Shown here piece after piece: positions 35,182 to 46,440 of a stretch of DNA of 64,000 nt. Source of the DNA: Vitellaria paradoxa (taxonomy: Eukaryota > Streptophyta > Magnoliopsida > Ericales > Sapotaceae); NCBI GenBank assembly GCA_019916065.1, contig CM034241.1, positions 11,011,223 to 11,075,222 on the forward strand, given 5' to 3'. The translations under genes and the position numbers were made by a program. The first letter of the stretch is position 1. Every line of letters starts with the position of its first letter. The notes below the pieces were generated by a model. The model saw only the letters and a list, made by a program, of their open reading frames with translations. It was not told where the DNA came from and searched no databases.

Positions 35182-37668
35182 ATGGATGAGAGTTGGATTG
35201 ATTTGCCAAATAGGATGTCTACAAAATATATGGAGGAGATTAATCAGTTCATTGCATTCATCAATGGGTTTCACAATACGTACATTAGCTCTCCCTATAG
35301 AAAGTGTGCAAATTGGTATTACTACACATGGGAGCCCATCAAAGAGCATCTGATTTGTAATGGGTTCTTAAAGCAGCATTCGTAATGGGTTCTTGAAGCA
35401 GTATAAGTATTAGACTCTCTATAGGGAAGAGTATACTCTTTCTCACTGGTAGGAAACCGTTAAGGTGGAGATTGAGGCTACGGAGGAGGCTGATTTAGTG
35501 CTCGCGATGCTAGCTGATATCGCATGTGGATTGGCACCTAAAAACATATGTTGTAATACTAATTAGGCAAGTGGAAGTAATATTCACTTGGGTACAGATG
35601 ATGAAGCCTTAAGATATTTTGAAATACTCGACGATATATAAACAAAATTGAATCTTAGATGCAAAAATTTTAGTAAATTGTCATTCATCATCAAGTTGTT
35701 ATATTTGAAGGCGTTGAATCAGTGGTCGGATACATCGTATGCCATGCTACTACAGTTGTTAGATAGAGTTTTACCATCGGAAGCAAAGCTTGCTAATTCA
35801 TATACCAGGCTCGCAAGCTAACTGAAAATCTAGGATTCACACATCAGACCTTGGATGCATGTCCAAATAATTGTATATTGTTTCAGAATAAGAATGCTAG
35901 CCTCGATACATACAATGTGTGTTAAGTTCAAGGTGGAAGATGTCGGAGGTGGCTAGGATCATCAGAACATTTTAGGTGTTTTAAACTGTGGTAAGCTTAT
36001 GGCTGCAAGGCACGTGTGCTATTTTTCACATAAGCCAAGGTTGAAGAGACTTTTCATGTCCTCTAAGATTTCTAAATTAATAAGATGGCATGCCGAGAAT
36101 AGTGGATAGGAAGGGAACTTATCCCATCCAATAGACTCCTCAATGTGGAAGGATTTCAATCAGAGACATCCTAAATATGCTGCTGATAGTCACAGTGTGC
36201 ACCTTGGCTTGGTTACAAATGGATTCAGCCCATTTAAGGCTATGACTGGGGCAAATCATAGTACGTGGCCTGTGTTGTTGGTTCTATATAATCTTCCATC
36301 CTAGTTGTGTATGAAGTAACTTTTCCTAATCCTATAGACACTGATTGACAGACTGAGAAGTCTCGAGGATAAGATAGGCGTGTATATATTGCCTTTAATT
36401 GAAGAGTTTCATGAATTATAGGCCAATAGTGTGATGACGTTTGACTCTACGGGCAATGAAATATTTAGACTTCAGGCAGTAGTACTGTGGACAATCATAG
36501 ACTTCTCCGCATATGCTAACTTGTGTAGTTAGAGCACGAAAAGGAGCTTTCATGTCCTTACTGCAACCAGAGCAAAAAGTTAACCTGGCTAGAGAATGGT
36601 AAAAAGTGGCATACATAGGTCACAGATGCTTGCTACCTCTGGTTGCATAGGTTTAGGAAGGACAGAGTCTCGTTTGACGACACTCGAGAGTATAGTCCAG
36701 CACCACAGATAATGACTGAGGTTGATTTATTGGCCCAGATCGAGCAGGAACAAATACAAATAGTGTATGATTTTAAGATCTGTTGGCCCCCCACTAGCAT
36801 CTATTCTGGGTGCAAATAAGAACAAAAGTCATAATTAGAAGAAGAAGATTATTTTCTACAAGTTACTTTACTGGAAAGATAACCTATTGAGGCACAAGTT
36901 GAATGTCATGCATTTGAGAAAAATGTTTGTGATAATATATTGTGGACCATCCTTGGTGTTAAGGGGAAGTCAAAGGACAGTGCGCAGAAGATAGGCTAAG
37001 AGCCCTATTGCATTTGCAAGAGAAGGAGTCCAATAAGGCATATATGCCACTTGCACAGTATACGATGAGCAAAAAGGAGAAAGATACCTTCGTATCAATC
37101 TTAAAGGATATCAAGTTGCCTAATGGGTATTGTTCGAATATTTCTAAATGAGTGAACATAAAAGAAAATATGTTATAAGGTTTGAAGAGTCACGACAATC
37201 ACATTCTCGTTTAACAGTTACTACTTATAGTAGTAAGGAATTATCTGCCTAAGAATGTATCAGAGCCATTGATTGAGGTCAATAACTTCTTCAGCAGTTG
37301 TGTTATAGAGTTTTCTATATAGAAGATTTGCAGGGTCTGCAGGAGAGGATTGCTCTAACACTGTGCCATCTGGAAAAAATTTCTTCATTGGTATTTTTTT
37401 ATGTAATTGTTCACTTGACCATACACTTAATTGCTAAAGCCTGGCTTGGTGGCCTATCCAGTTTGGGTGGATGTATCAAATCAAGAGGTATATGAACACA
37501 TTAAAAAGGTATGTGTGTAACAAAGCTCAACCGGAGGTATTCATAGCTAAGGCTTATTTGATGGATAAGTGGCCACTTTTTGCACTGCATATCAATGGAC
37601 ACTGTCCCACCATCACCCTCCGCGATGGCGCTTCCTTTGATATACAGTCATCTACCTTAAGTTTTTGA
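35182..37668 (+). pseudogene. TNP2-type transposase fossil of CACTA-2
   Basis: The first block begins MDESWIDLPNRMSTKYMEE, the Transpos_assoc start, here with the Trp that is a stop in CACTA-1. Later fragments, in several frames with many stops, are LKALNQWSDTSYAMLLQLLD (about 35710), an AENSG...LSHPIDSSMWKDFNQRHP block (about 36090), WPVLLVLYNLPS (about 36270), VLWTIIDFSAYANL (about 36490) and an LRHKLNVMHL region (about 36890). The DUF4218 part has ERIALTLCHLEKISS (37335) and MNTLKRYVCNKAQPEVFIAK (37490). No DUF4216 part was recognised. Not functional. Confidence 0.82.
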
Positions 37669-38192
37669 GTATACAATGACAAGTATAAATTATTAGTTTA
37701 AGATTTTTTTAATCATTGAACTTTTTTCTTTCGACTTATTAAACCAACATTTTGAATGCAACAGATTCTCCCACTCTGAGTAGGTTTTCCAGGTCGGGTA
37801 GAAAGCTTTCGAAGGCATTGCTATAGTAGAACTACGGGTTACGATGGATAACTATGTAGTGGGATGACACGCCCTACCCGGTGGAGAAAGTCAGACAGTC
37901 CCTTATCTCCCAGATCGAACACATGGTTAGGAATTTGATCAAAATCCCGCTAACTACCCTCGATTAGGATGTCTTCTTGCCTGACGCATTTAAGGGCCTC
38001 CGGGCCGAGGTGCAGGTATCATAGTTTGCTTATATTGTACGTGGTGTCTGTGTTAAAACTTATAATATTAAACAATATTCTAGAATTTGTCCTCTTTAGG
38101 CTAATGTGGTTGGGATTCCTCCAGATTTTCGAGACATTTACTACAGTAAGTACCGGACGATGTGGAAGGACTATAAGAACAAGGTCAAGTCT
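37669..38192 (+). pseudogene. Transposase_24-like gene of CACTA-2, 5' part
   Basis: Weak but ordered motifs: DSPTLSRFSRSGRKLSK (about 37763), VFLPDAFKGLRAEVQ (about 37970) and, after an intron-like gap, VVGIPPDFRDIYYSKYRTMW with KDYKNKVK (38106-38190). The composite retroelement inserted directly after this block, and the gene resumes at 51084. The family assignment rests on this order and on the WKDYKNK motif. Confidence 0.55.
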
Positions 38193-38501
38193 TGTAACGA
38201 CCCGCATCCATATAGTACAATATTGTCCACTTTGAACTTGGTAAGCTACTTCCTAGGAGGTCACCCATCCTAGTACTGCTCCCACTGGAGCATGCTTAAC
38301 CCTGGAGTTCCCACTGAACCCAGTGCCCTCACGGCTTTAAAACGCGTTGTACTATATTGATATCGAATATTACATATATGCCACTTTCCTTCCATGACCC
38401 AAGCGATGTGGGATGGGAGGCATTGCTTCTCTGCTTCACCTCTCGTTTCACTATCCCACAGGCAGAGTCCCTCACGGGCAGGTCCCTCACAGTCCCTCAC
38501 A
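38193..38501 (-). repeat. Cassandra-type LTR, outer left (309 bp)
   Basis: In element sense it begins TGTGAGGGACTGTG and ends GGGTCGTTACA. It is the same length as the copies at 39365-39673 and 50770-51078. By hand count it differs from the right outer LTR at about 14 positions. The centre resembles the 3' half of plant 5S rRNA. A polypurine tract borders it, as expected for a 3' LTR. Confidence 0.88.
38245..38330 (-). other. 5S rRNA-like segment in left Cassandra-type LTR
   Basis: The minus strand carries GTTAAGCATGCT (box A-like, one base off the 5S consensus) and GGATGGGTGACCTCCTAGGA (box C-like), at the spacing found in plant 5S rRNA. The 5' half of 5S is poorly conserved. This is the internal RNA polymerase III promoter region; activity is not shown. 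Confidence 0.85.
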
Positions 38502-38515
38502 ATCCTCCCCCCTTA
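38502..38515 (-). other. Polypurine tract of the Cassandra-type part
   Basis: The minus strand reads TAAGGGGGGAGGAT directly before the LTR start TGTGAGGG. The same tract precedes the plus-strand copy at 39365. Confidence 0.85.
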
Positions 38516-38631
38516 CAGGGCACGTGTCCCCGCGTGGCCTCCTGTTTCACTCTCCCGCAGGCAGAGTCCCTCACAGGCAAGTCCCCTACACGTGGGGCCC
38601 ACGCGTGATCCCACACTTCTAGCTGGGTATT
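38516..38631 (-). other. Short internal region of the Cassandra TRIM
   Basis: Only about 116 bases separate PBS and polypurine tract, with no coding capacity. It contains extra copies of the LTR phrase GAGGGACTCTGCCTG and a near-palindrome around CACGTGGGG. Size and lack of genes fit TRIM elements. Confidence 0.8.
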
Positions 38632-38644
38632 GGCTCTAATACCA
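38632..38644 (-). other. Primer-binding site, initiator tRNA-Met (left copy)
   Basis: The minus strand reads TGGTATTAGAGCC, initiator-Met type with one change (C to T). The three bases AGT separate it from the chromovirus LTR that begins at 38648, instead of from a Cassandra-type LTR. The same AGT follows the right-hand PBS. Confidence 0.88.
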
Positions 38645-39352
38645 AGTTGTCATGCCCTGGGTTTCACAACCCAAGTATGCGAACAAATAATACATGTTAC
38701 GCCGTTCAATAACTTTTCATGTCCCACATCAGAGCTATACACACACACTATGGAATAATGTAAAGAAAAATAAATAAAATTCATACTTTAAAGTTAAATA
38801 AATGCCTTCGTCAAAACCAACTAGGCAACAAAGCTCCAAAAGCTAAGCTCAAATATCCTCCCAAAGCTAGATAAAAATAATTATAAATCACCTCACAAAC
38901 AGAGGCTTATCACAATTCACTAAAAAAAATAAAATTCTCTAAACAAAATTCTAATGTAACTAAATAAAAACAAACAAATAAATTCCTAATTTCCATGGTG
39001 AGTAGGTCCTGCGCGTGACTCAAATTCGTTACTTGCATCACAAGCTGTAAGGGGATGAGCACTAATACCACGTGTACTCGAAACCCTAATAATAAGAATA
39101 ATATAAATGCAGTATGCCCTAGCAAACTACTAAGTGAAACAATTATGCACAGGTAGCAAACTCAAGAAAGAAATTAAATTAATTTATCAATTTGTCTTTG
39201 TTACAATTTAATTTTTTTTTTTTCATCACCACACAACACATCAAAGAAAAATAATTAAATTTTCATGTACTGATGCTTGGTTGTCTCGTAGAAACAAGAC
39301 CCAACCAATATACATCATTATTTGATGTCTGCTTGGTTGTTGTGTGCCCTAT

Positions 39353-39673
39353 AAGGGGGAGGATTGTGATGGACTGTGAGGGACCTGCCCGTGAGGGACT
39401 CTGCCTGCGGGAAAGTGAAGCAGGAGGTGAAGCAGAGAAGCAATGCCTCCCATCCCATATCGACTGGGTCGTGGAAAGAAGTGGCATATATGTAATATTC
39501 GATATCCATAATAGAACAACACGTTTTAAAGCTGTGAGGGCACTGGGTTTAGTGGGAATTCCAGGGTTAAGCGTGCTCCAGTGGGAGCAGCACTAGAATG
39601 GGTGACCTCCTGGGAAGCAGTTTACCAAGCCCAAAGCGGACAATATTGTACTATATGGATGCAGGTCGTTACA
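39353..39673 (+). repeat. Third Cassandra-type LTR with polypurine tract, plus strand
   Basis: AAGGGGGAGGAT (39353-39364) precedes a 309-bp LTR from TGTGATGGACTG (39365) to GGTCGTTACA (39673). Orientation is opposite to the outer LTRs. Only about 14 bases of internal sequence precede the tract, then chromovirus LTR sequence begins. The 5S-like part is at about 39541-39620 with GTTAAGCGTGCT and GGGTGACCTCCTGGGAAG. It is flanked by an about 420-bp direct repeat of chromovirus LTR rather than a 5-bp duplication. Confidence 0.85.
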
Positions 39674-40022
39674 AAATTCACTAAAAAAAATTCTCTAAAG
39701 AAAATTCTAATGTAATTAAATAAAAACAAACAAATAAATTCCTAATTTCCATGGTGTGTAGGTCCTGCGCGTGACTCAAATTCGTTACCTACATCACAAG
39801 CTGTAAGGGGATGAGCACTAATACGTGTGCTTGAAACCCTAATAATAATAATATAAATGCAGTATGCCCTAGCAAACTACTAAGTGAAACAATTATGCAC
39901 AGGTAGCAAACTCAAGAAAGAAATTAAATTAATTTATCAATTTGTCTTCGTTACAATTTAATTTTTTTTTCATTACCACACAATAAATCAAAGAAAAACA
40001 ATTAAATTTTCAGGTACTACTG

Positions 40023-42748
40023 TGTAATACCCCGAATTTCCATGTTAATATAATTTGATGGTTTTAACATGTTTTGGGCATGTTAGTATGTTAAATAAGT
40101 GAGTTTAGTCATTAAAGATGACTTGGGGGTGTGAATTTTGGAAGAAATGGGCAAAATAGCTCAAAAATCAACATTTTGACTCGGGGGCATGCAGAGGGGC
40201 GCCCAAGGTAGAGGATGGGCGCCCAAGGTAGAGGAGGGGCACCTATGGTCCATGATGGGCGCCCCACTTGTGCAGAAAATCAACAGTAAGTTGACCTCTG
40301 CATTTTCCAGCCGAGACTTAACCCTATACACCTATATTTAGGCTAGGGGGGTGGAAAACTCTGGAAGATACTGTTTGAGGATTAAAAATATTGATATATA
40401 TACATATATATTAGATGGATTTGATGCAAGAGAGAGAGAGAGAATCGGCTAGGGAAACAAAGAAGAGAAAGAGAAGAGCAAAGGAGGAGAAGAAGCCACC
40501 GGTTGAGGATTTCAAAGGTAGGTTTTCCAAACCTTCATGGAATTCAAATTTCTTTTACAAGATTGAAATTAAGACCTTGAGAAACCTTCCTATACTGTTC
40601 ATTTTTAGTTTTGATCAAAGAGGGAGAAGATTGGAGCCATCAAAGTTTGAGGGTTTGGAAGCTCAAGACACCCCTTTGTTGATCTATTTTTTTTACCACT
40701 CAAGGTAGGGATTTCTAGTCTCATTTTAACATATCTGAGATGTATTTGAGCTAGTAACACTTCTATAAAATTTATTTAAGATTTGGAACCCTTGGAAGTG
40801 GAGTTTCTGTGGATGAATGGTTGTGCGTATATATATGTATAGGTTGGAGCTAGATTTTTGTATTGAAGAAATGGATGGATTAAAATTTGTTTTGATGGAC
40901 TTTTTGGAGTCTTCTAGGTCCTAGACAACCCAAGAAATTAAGGTATTAGGTTAGATATTGGATTGGGTAAAGTTTGGAACCTAAAAACATGGCTTAAAGC
41001 TGAAACTGGAGCAAAGTGACCTTCTGGGCAACAGAGGGGTGCCCATGCTCTTAGGTAGGGCACCCATGACCCCTCAGGGGCGCCCATGACCCCTCAGGGG
41101 CGCCCATGCTCTTAGGTGGGGCGCCCATGCCCCCTCAGGGGCGCCCATGAACTTTAGGAGGGGCGCCCACAGAGACCAGAACACCTTTTCTGATTTTTCT
41201 TAACTTGACTTCCTACCTTAGGATTATGAAGGGGTTAGGCATATGTTTGTGTGTGAGACTTTTATTTGATTAATTGTATGGATTTTAACTTGACTTCCTA
41301 TGGGATTAAGCTTGTAAAGGGGAATGCTTGCTACCATGAATGAAATGAATTGGAAGCCTACTTTGAGATAAGAGTTTTAATCAAGTAGAATTGTGAATAT
41401 GCCTTAATGTAAACTAAATGTTAAAGTGTATGAACTTGTGATTGCATTAATGAATTGTGATTTGGCAAAAGGGAGCTCATGTTCATAACATTGAAATAGG
41501 TTAAATGTTTAATGATGCTTAATAAATGTTGTTATGTAATGAATCCTAGACTAAACCGGAATGTGGATTTATGTTGTGGAAAAGTATATGATGTTGAATG
41601 TGGACTTGTGAATGATGAGATGTAATATGTTGAATGATTGTTTGTGTGACGGGGGCCGTGGTGGGGTGTGGTAAACAGGAAGGGTTTGAGAGTACCCTCG
41701 GGTTGAGGGTCCCGGAACCTGCGCAGGGTTTGGTGTCAATGCCAGTGGGTTAGTAGCCCACAACATTGTGAGTTTATGGGTTACCCGTGACCTTGGATTG
41801 TGATCCTAAACGATGGTGTTTGGTTTGCCGTTTCCATTGGGTCTGGACCCATAAAAGACGGTGTTGTGTATACACCCAACCCCCGATGAATTATGTGACT
41901 ATAGTTGTGTGATGGATTATTGGAATGTGATAATATGGATGTGAATACATGATTAAATGTTGAATTTGTGATAATATGGTTGGAAATGTGACTAGATGTA
42001 ATATTAGGACATTCAATAATGGAGATTGTTTGGAATTGGATGCCATATTGTGATGTCATTAAGTGTCAATAGGTATTGTAAATATGGATATGTGATTAAT
42101 TTTGATTAAACATTAATAGTGAATTGAAATATGATTTAAGACTCAACAATGAGATCTAAAGATTAAGTATTGGTTGGAATTGAATTTCTTTTCACAATAT
42201 TGTTGTGTATAAAGGTACATAATCTAAAATGGTGATGTCAATGAATGATTTTGATTCTAGAGTATCGGTGGTAACTAGATACATCATAAAATGCTTGCAT
42301 GTGTGGAATACATATCATATATGTTTATTTGAGACTTGTGGGCACTAGTGGACCCGTGCTCACATCCCTACAGACTTTGATGCAGGTACAAGCAATAACA
42401 ATCAAGTGGGTTGATGTGTTGGGACTAGGAGGTTATGCATGAGCCCTACCAAGCTTATCAAAGCTCTTGGTCATCTACTTTAAATTTCTTTTGGGAATTG
42501 TAACGTCGTACATTTATAAACTCTTTCAATTTGGTTGTAATGGCCATAAGGCCTAAGTTATGTAATCTGGGAACGGTGTATGTGGTTGGTGACATGGTAA
42601 TAGTCAAGGTTAAACTTATGTTATTCTATCTTATGTCTTGGGCTCACTAGCTTATGTTGCGTTGCTCTGATTATGGGATTGGTTATATTAGTGCATGTTA
42701 TGTGTGTTTATCACTCACCCCTCAGGTCACAAGATCCGGGGCGTGACA
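40023..42748 (+). repeat. Solo LTR, chromovirus type (2726 bp)
   Basis: Starts TGTAATACCCCGAATTTCC and ends GATCCGGGGCGTGACA, typical of Tekay/Del-like LTRs. Flanked by TACTG (40018-40022) and TGCTG (42749-42753), a 5-bp duplication with one change; the uninterrupted copy of this site at about 39265-39275 supports the junction. No internal region or PBS is adjacent, so it is a solo LTR. Two GGGCGCCC arrays lie at 40195-40270 and 41033-41170. Open frames inside are not supported as genes. Confidence 0.88.
41033..41170. promoter_or_regulatory. GGGCGCCC palindrome array in solo LTR
   Basis: At least six GGGCGCCC or near copies in 140 bases. The 17-mer CCTCAGGGGCGCCCATG occurs at 41072-41088 and about 41092-41108, and again near 41134. 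The same 17-mer is at 4014-4030 in the unrelated element 1 LTR. The first array (40195-40270) is about 60 bp upstream of a CTATATTTAGG sequence that could be a TATA box. Confidence 0.7.
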
Positions 42749-43773
42749 TGCTGCTTGGTTGTCTCGTAGAAACAAGACCCAACCAATATACATCATTATT
42801 TGATGTCTGCTTGGTTTTCCCGTATAAACAGGACCCAACCAATATACACCATCCATCGGTGTTTGCTTCCTAAGCCGAATCCTTAGGAATATAATATGCT
42901 ACCCTTAAGCATCTGCCCGTTCGTAGGTTACTAGCCTACTGGAATCGATAACCAACCTCGCACGGGTTTTGGGACTTTCAACCCTTGGGTACGTGTACCC
43001 GATATTTTCAGTACCCCTCAATCCTAAACAAAACACAATAAATAAATAAATAAATTCTATCTAAATCCCTACCTTACAATACCTTTGTTTATTTAAGTCT
43101 TAAAATCTATAGATCGTCAGTTTCTAAAAATTTGTACACAAATAAGCGAATCCAACTATTTCCATAAAGTAACCAATCAATTAATGGGATTACACGGATC
43201 ATCTTTAAGTATAGACCAAAGTCATCATAATAATTCATATATGTATAAATATATAATTAATTAAATATTATATATAAATGTAATAAGTAACCTTTACATG
43301 TGTACATGTGTAATCATTGCATATTATGTATATATATTTACATGACTACAAAGTTCCACGTTTTTTTTTTTTTTTCATATTCCATCAATGAGAGGTTGCA
43401 GATCACTTTGCCTAATATCCTTTATTCACCCTTAAATACAAACTTGAGGTGACTTTTGATTATAAACATGATGCCACGTGATGCAACGTGATGAGTACAT
43501 ATATTGTTGGACACTTTATATATATATATATATATATGTAGGTATGTAAAACAAAGACTCTATGTAAAACAAAGACACGACCTTCCACTAAATAGTTCGT
43601 TACAGTGCATATCCAAAGAAAAATAATAATAATAATAATAAATAAATAAATCAAATAAATGGGTTCCAGCCCCTTACCTTTTTAATTCAACAACAGGGGA
43701 AAGATTTGACAAACGGAAGAAAATCCGGCAGAATGGAAGACAAAGAAATCCGTCACTGCTTCTTTTTCCTTTC

Positions 43774-43818
<45 letters not shown>

Positions 43819-44103
43819 ATCTAGGGTTTTTTTTTTATCAGAATAATTATAGCATTATATATATAAAGTAGCAGAATTTTTATCTTTAACAAATTTAATT
43901 AATTTCCTACTCCCCATATGATTAGGAAAATTACACCTTTTCCCTAAAATTTTAAAAATCTTTTCAAATATATCCAAAACAACCTTTTTAAATACTCTTC
44001 AAAATTAAATAGCAAAATAATAAATTATTAAGTTTAATTAACAAATTACGCTCACAAATTATATATATAAATTATATTAAATAAAAAAAACCAAGTCATT
44101 ACA

Positions 44104-44118
44104 TCCTACCCCCCTTAC
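44104..44118 (-). other. Polypurine tract of the chromovirus
   Basis: The minus strand reads GTAAGGGGGGTAGGA directly before the LTR start TGTAATGAC. Upstream, TTTCGAGGACGAAATTTTG is the conserved sequence that follows integrase in Tekay/Del-type chromoviruses. Confidence 0.9.
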
Positions 44119-44159
44119 AAAATTTCGTCCTCGAAATTTAGGAGGTAAATAAAAGAAAA

Positions 44160-45179
44160 TCAAGGAAATAACTCTAGATACCTACTTCGCATATCTGTCT
44201 CTCGCTCCCAAGTCGACTCCTCAATACCATGATGCTTCCATAACACTCTAACTAAGGGAATAGTCTTCACCCGAAGCACTTGCTCCCTAGAGTCCAAAAT
44301 TTTCACCGGTTTCACCTTATATGTCACATCTGAGTCAACATCAAGCTCAGTCCAATCTAATACATGTGAAGGGTCTGGGTTATACTTTCTAAGCATAGAA
44401 ACGTGAAACACCTCATGAACTCCTGAAAGCTGCGGTGGCAAAGCAAGACGATAAGTTACCTCTCCAACCCTAGCCAAAACTTCAAATGGCCCAATATATC
44501 TCGGGGACAACTTTCCTTTGCGCCCAAAATGAAACTGCCCCTTTCGTGGTGAAACCTGTAGGAACACATGGTCCCCTACCTCAAACTCTAAGGGTCTTCA
44601 CCTCTTATCAGCATAACTCTTTTGGCGACTCCGTGCTGTCTCAAGCCTCTCTCGAATTAGTTTGACCTTCTCAGTCGTCTCCTGTACAAACTCAGGCCCA
44701 ACAATTGCAGTTTCTCCAACCTCAGCCCAACAGATAGGAGATCTACACGGTCTACCATACAAAGCTTCAAAAGGAGCCATCCCAATGCTCGACTGGTAGC
44801 TATTATTATACGCAAATTCAATCAAAGGAAGATGGTTCTCCCAGTTGCCACGAAAATCAAGCACACATACCTTGAGCATATCCTCCAAGATCTGAATTGT
44901 GCGTTCCTACTGTCCATCAGTCTGAGGATGAAAAGCTGTACTAAACAACAATTCTATCCCCATAGCCACCTGGAGACTCTGCCAAAATCGAGAAGCAAAA
45001 CGCAGGTCCCTATCTGAGACAATGGATACAGGGGCTCCATGAAGTCTCACAATTTCCTTAACATATAATTTAGATAAGACGTCCATAGAGTCAGTCAAAC
45101 GAATCGACAAAAAGTGAGTTGACTTCATCAACCTATCCACTATCACCCAAATAGTATCATGGCCTTTCGGTGATCTCGG
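44160..45179 (-). pseudogene. int: Integrase core, C-terminus and chromodomain of the chromovirus
   Basis: The core has IVDRLMKSTHFLSIR, SIVSDRDLRFASRFWQSLQ with the second catalytic Asp, and FHPQTDGQ followed by a stop and ERTIQ, which holds the catalytic Glu. Then come the YNNSYQSSIGMAPFEALYGR block and YADKR. After another stop near 44596 the C-terminus has the GPF/Y-type module SPRYIGPFEVLARVGEVTYR and HEVFHVSMLRKY. It ends in a chromodomain with VRVLWKHHGIEESTWERE; the stop codon is at 44160-44162. Chromodomains bind histone marks and direct insertion to heterochromatin. Three stops make it inactive; the first catalytic Asp is on the preceding segment. Confidence 0.9.
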
Positions 45180-46435
45180 TTAGCCAGAAACAAAATCCAT
45201 TGTAATGTTCTCCCACTTCCACTCTGACAGTGGCAAACACTGCAAGAGACCCGCTGGTTTCTGATGCTCAGCCTTAATTTGCTGACAAATAAGACACCTA
45301 CTTACAAACTCTGCCACATCCTTCTTCATACCTGCCCAAAAGAACTGACGGCGCAGGTCGTGATACATCCTAGTACCTCCAGGATGTACTACAAATTTAG
45401 AGTGGTGAAACTCCTTTAAAACTATATCTCGAGCAGAGATGGGCATGAAAAGTCTCCCCCAATAGCTCAAACCGTTATTGTCACCAATCACCCACCCTGG
45501 CATCTCATCAGGACTCGACAACTTAGCTCGAATCGCCTCACATTCAATATCAGTCCCCTGAGCTTCTATCACACGACTCAATAGAATTAGCTGAGTAGTT
45601 GTGGCACACAAAATAGCATGACCCTCATCTTCCTGCAACTCCAAATCAAACTCACTAAGGCTTCTCATCATTTCCCACTCTTGCACGAAAAGACCCACTA
45701 AAGTACCACGAGTCTCTCGGCTGAGTGCGTCAGCTACCACATTTGCTTTACCAGGGTGATACTGGAGCTCAAAATCATAGTCTTCCATGTACTCCAACCA
45801 TCTCCTCTGCCTCAAATTCAGATCCTTTTGAGTGAAAAGATACTTCAAACTCTTGTGGTCAGAAAACACCTCAAACTTTTCACCATACAAATAGTGTCTC
45901 CAGCTTTTTAGAGCAAAGATAGTTAATGCCCACTCCAAATCGTGTACTAGGTAGTTACACTCGTGAGTCTTCAATTGTCCAGACCCATAAACTACTACTC
46001 TGTCACCCTACATCAGCACACGGCCTAAACCTTCCTTGGATGCGTCACAATAAACTAAATAACCCAATCCTCTCTCAAGAATCACAAGTACTGGTGCAGT
46101 AGTTAGCCTTTTCTTTAACTCCTGAAAAGACTGTCCATACTTCCATCCCAAATAAACTTGACACCTTTTTGAGTTAACCTAGTCATCGGCTCGACTAACC
46201 TCGAGAAGTTACGGATAAATTTTCGGTAATACCCTGCCAAGCCCAGAAAACTCCGAATCTCAAAAAATGCCTTCGGTCTTTGCCAATCCATAACTGCCTC
46301 CACCTTAGATGGATCAACTGTAACTCCCTCCTCAAAAACAACATGCCTGAGAAATTTCACCTCTTTGAGCCAGAACTCACACTTGCTCAATTTAGCATAG
46401 AGCTGGTGGTCTCTCAAGGTCTGAAGCACTATTCT
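45180..46435 (-). pseudogene. rt: RT thumb, RNase H and integrase zinc domain of the chromovirus
   Basis: In element sense it begins just after the solo LTR with the RT thumb ([36 protein letters not shown]). A decayed RNase H follows from about 46115, then the clear segment LEWALTIFALKSWRHYLYGE, VFSDHKSLKYLFTQKDLN and YHPGKANVVADALSRE. The integrase zinc region has FHHSKFVVHPGGTRMYHDLR and CLICQQIKAEHQKPAG, and the first catalytic Asp lies in ITMDFVSG at the end. Stops near 46113, 45976 and 45180 break it. Confidence 0.88.
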
Positions 46436-46440
46436 CAGAT

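Larger units (their letters stand above)
38648..44103 (-). repeat. Chromovirus LTR, interrupted by two insertions
   Basis: In element sense it starts TGTAATGACTTGG at 44103, right after its polypurine tract, and ends CCCAGGGCATGACA at 38648. Without the solo LTR (40023-42748) and the Cassandra-type LTR with its flanking duplication, it would be about 2 kb, normal for Tekay/Del-like chromoviruses. The segment 38914-39338 is repeated as 39675-40022 plus 42749-42816. A (CT)n microsatellite lies at 43777-43816 and a (TA)n at 43517-43537. No supportable gene inside. Confidence 0.8.

Noticed and set aside
38357..38639. Ser/Pro-rich frames on the plus strand
   Set aside because: They lie in the Cassandra-type LTR and its short internal region and are open by chance in all three frames.
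40415..40708. 97-codon frame with a charged N-terminus in the solo LTR
   Set aside because: It starts in a GA repeat inside an LTR and has no recognisable domain.
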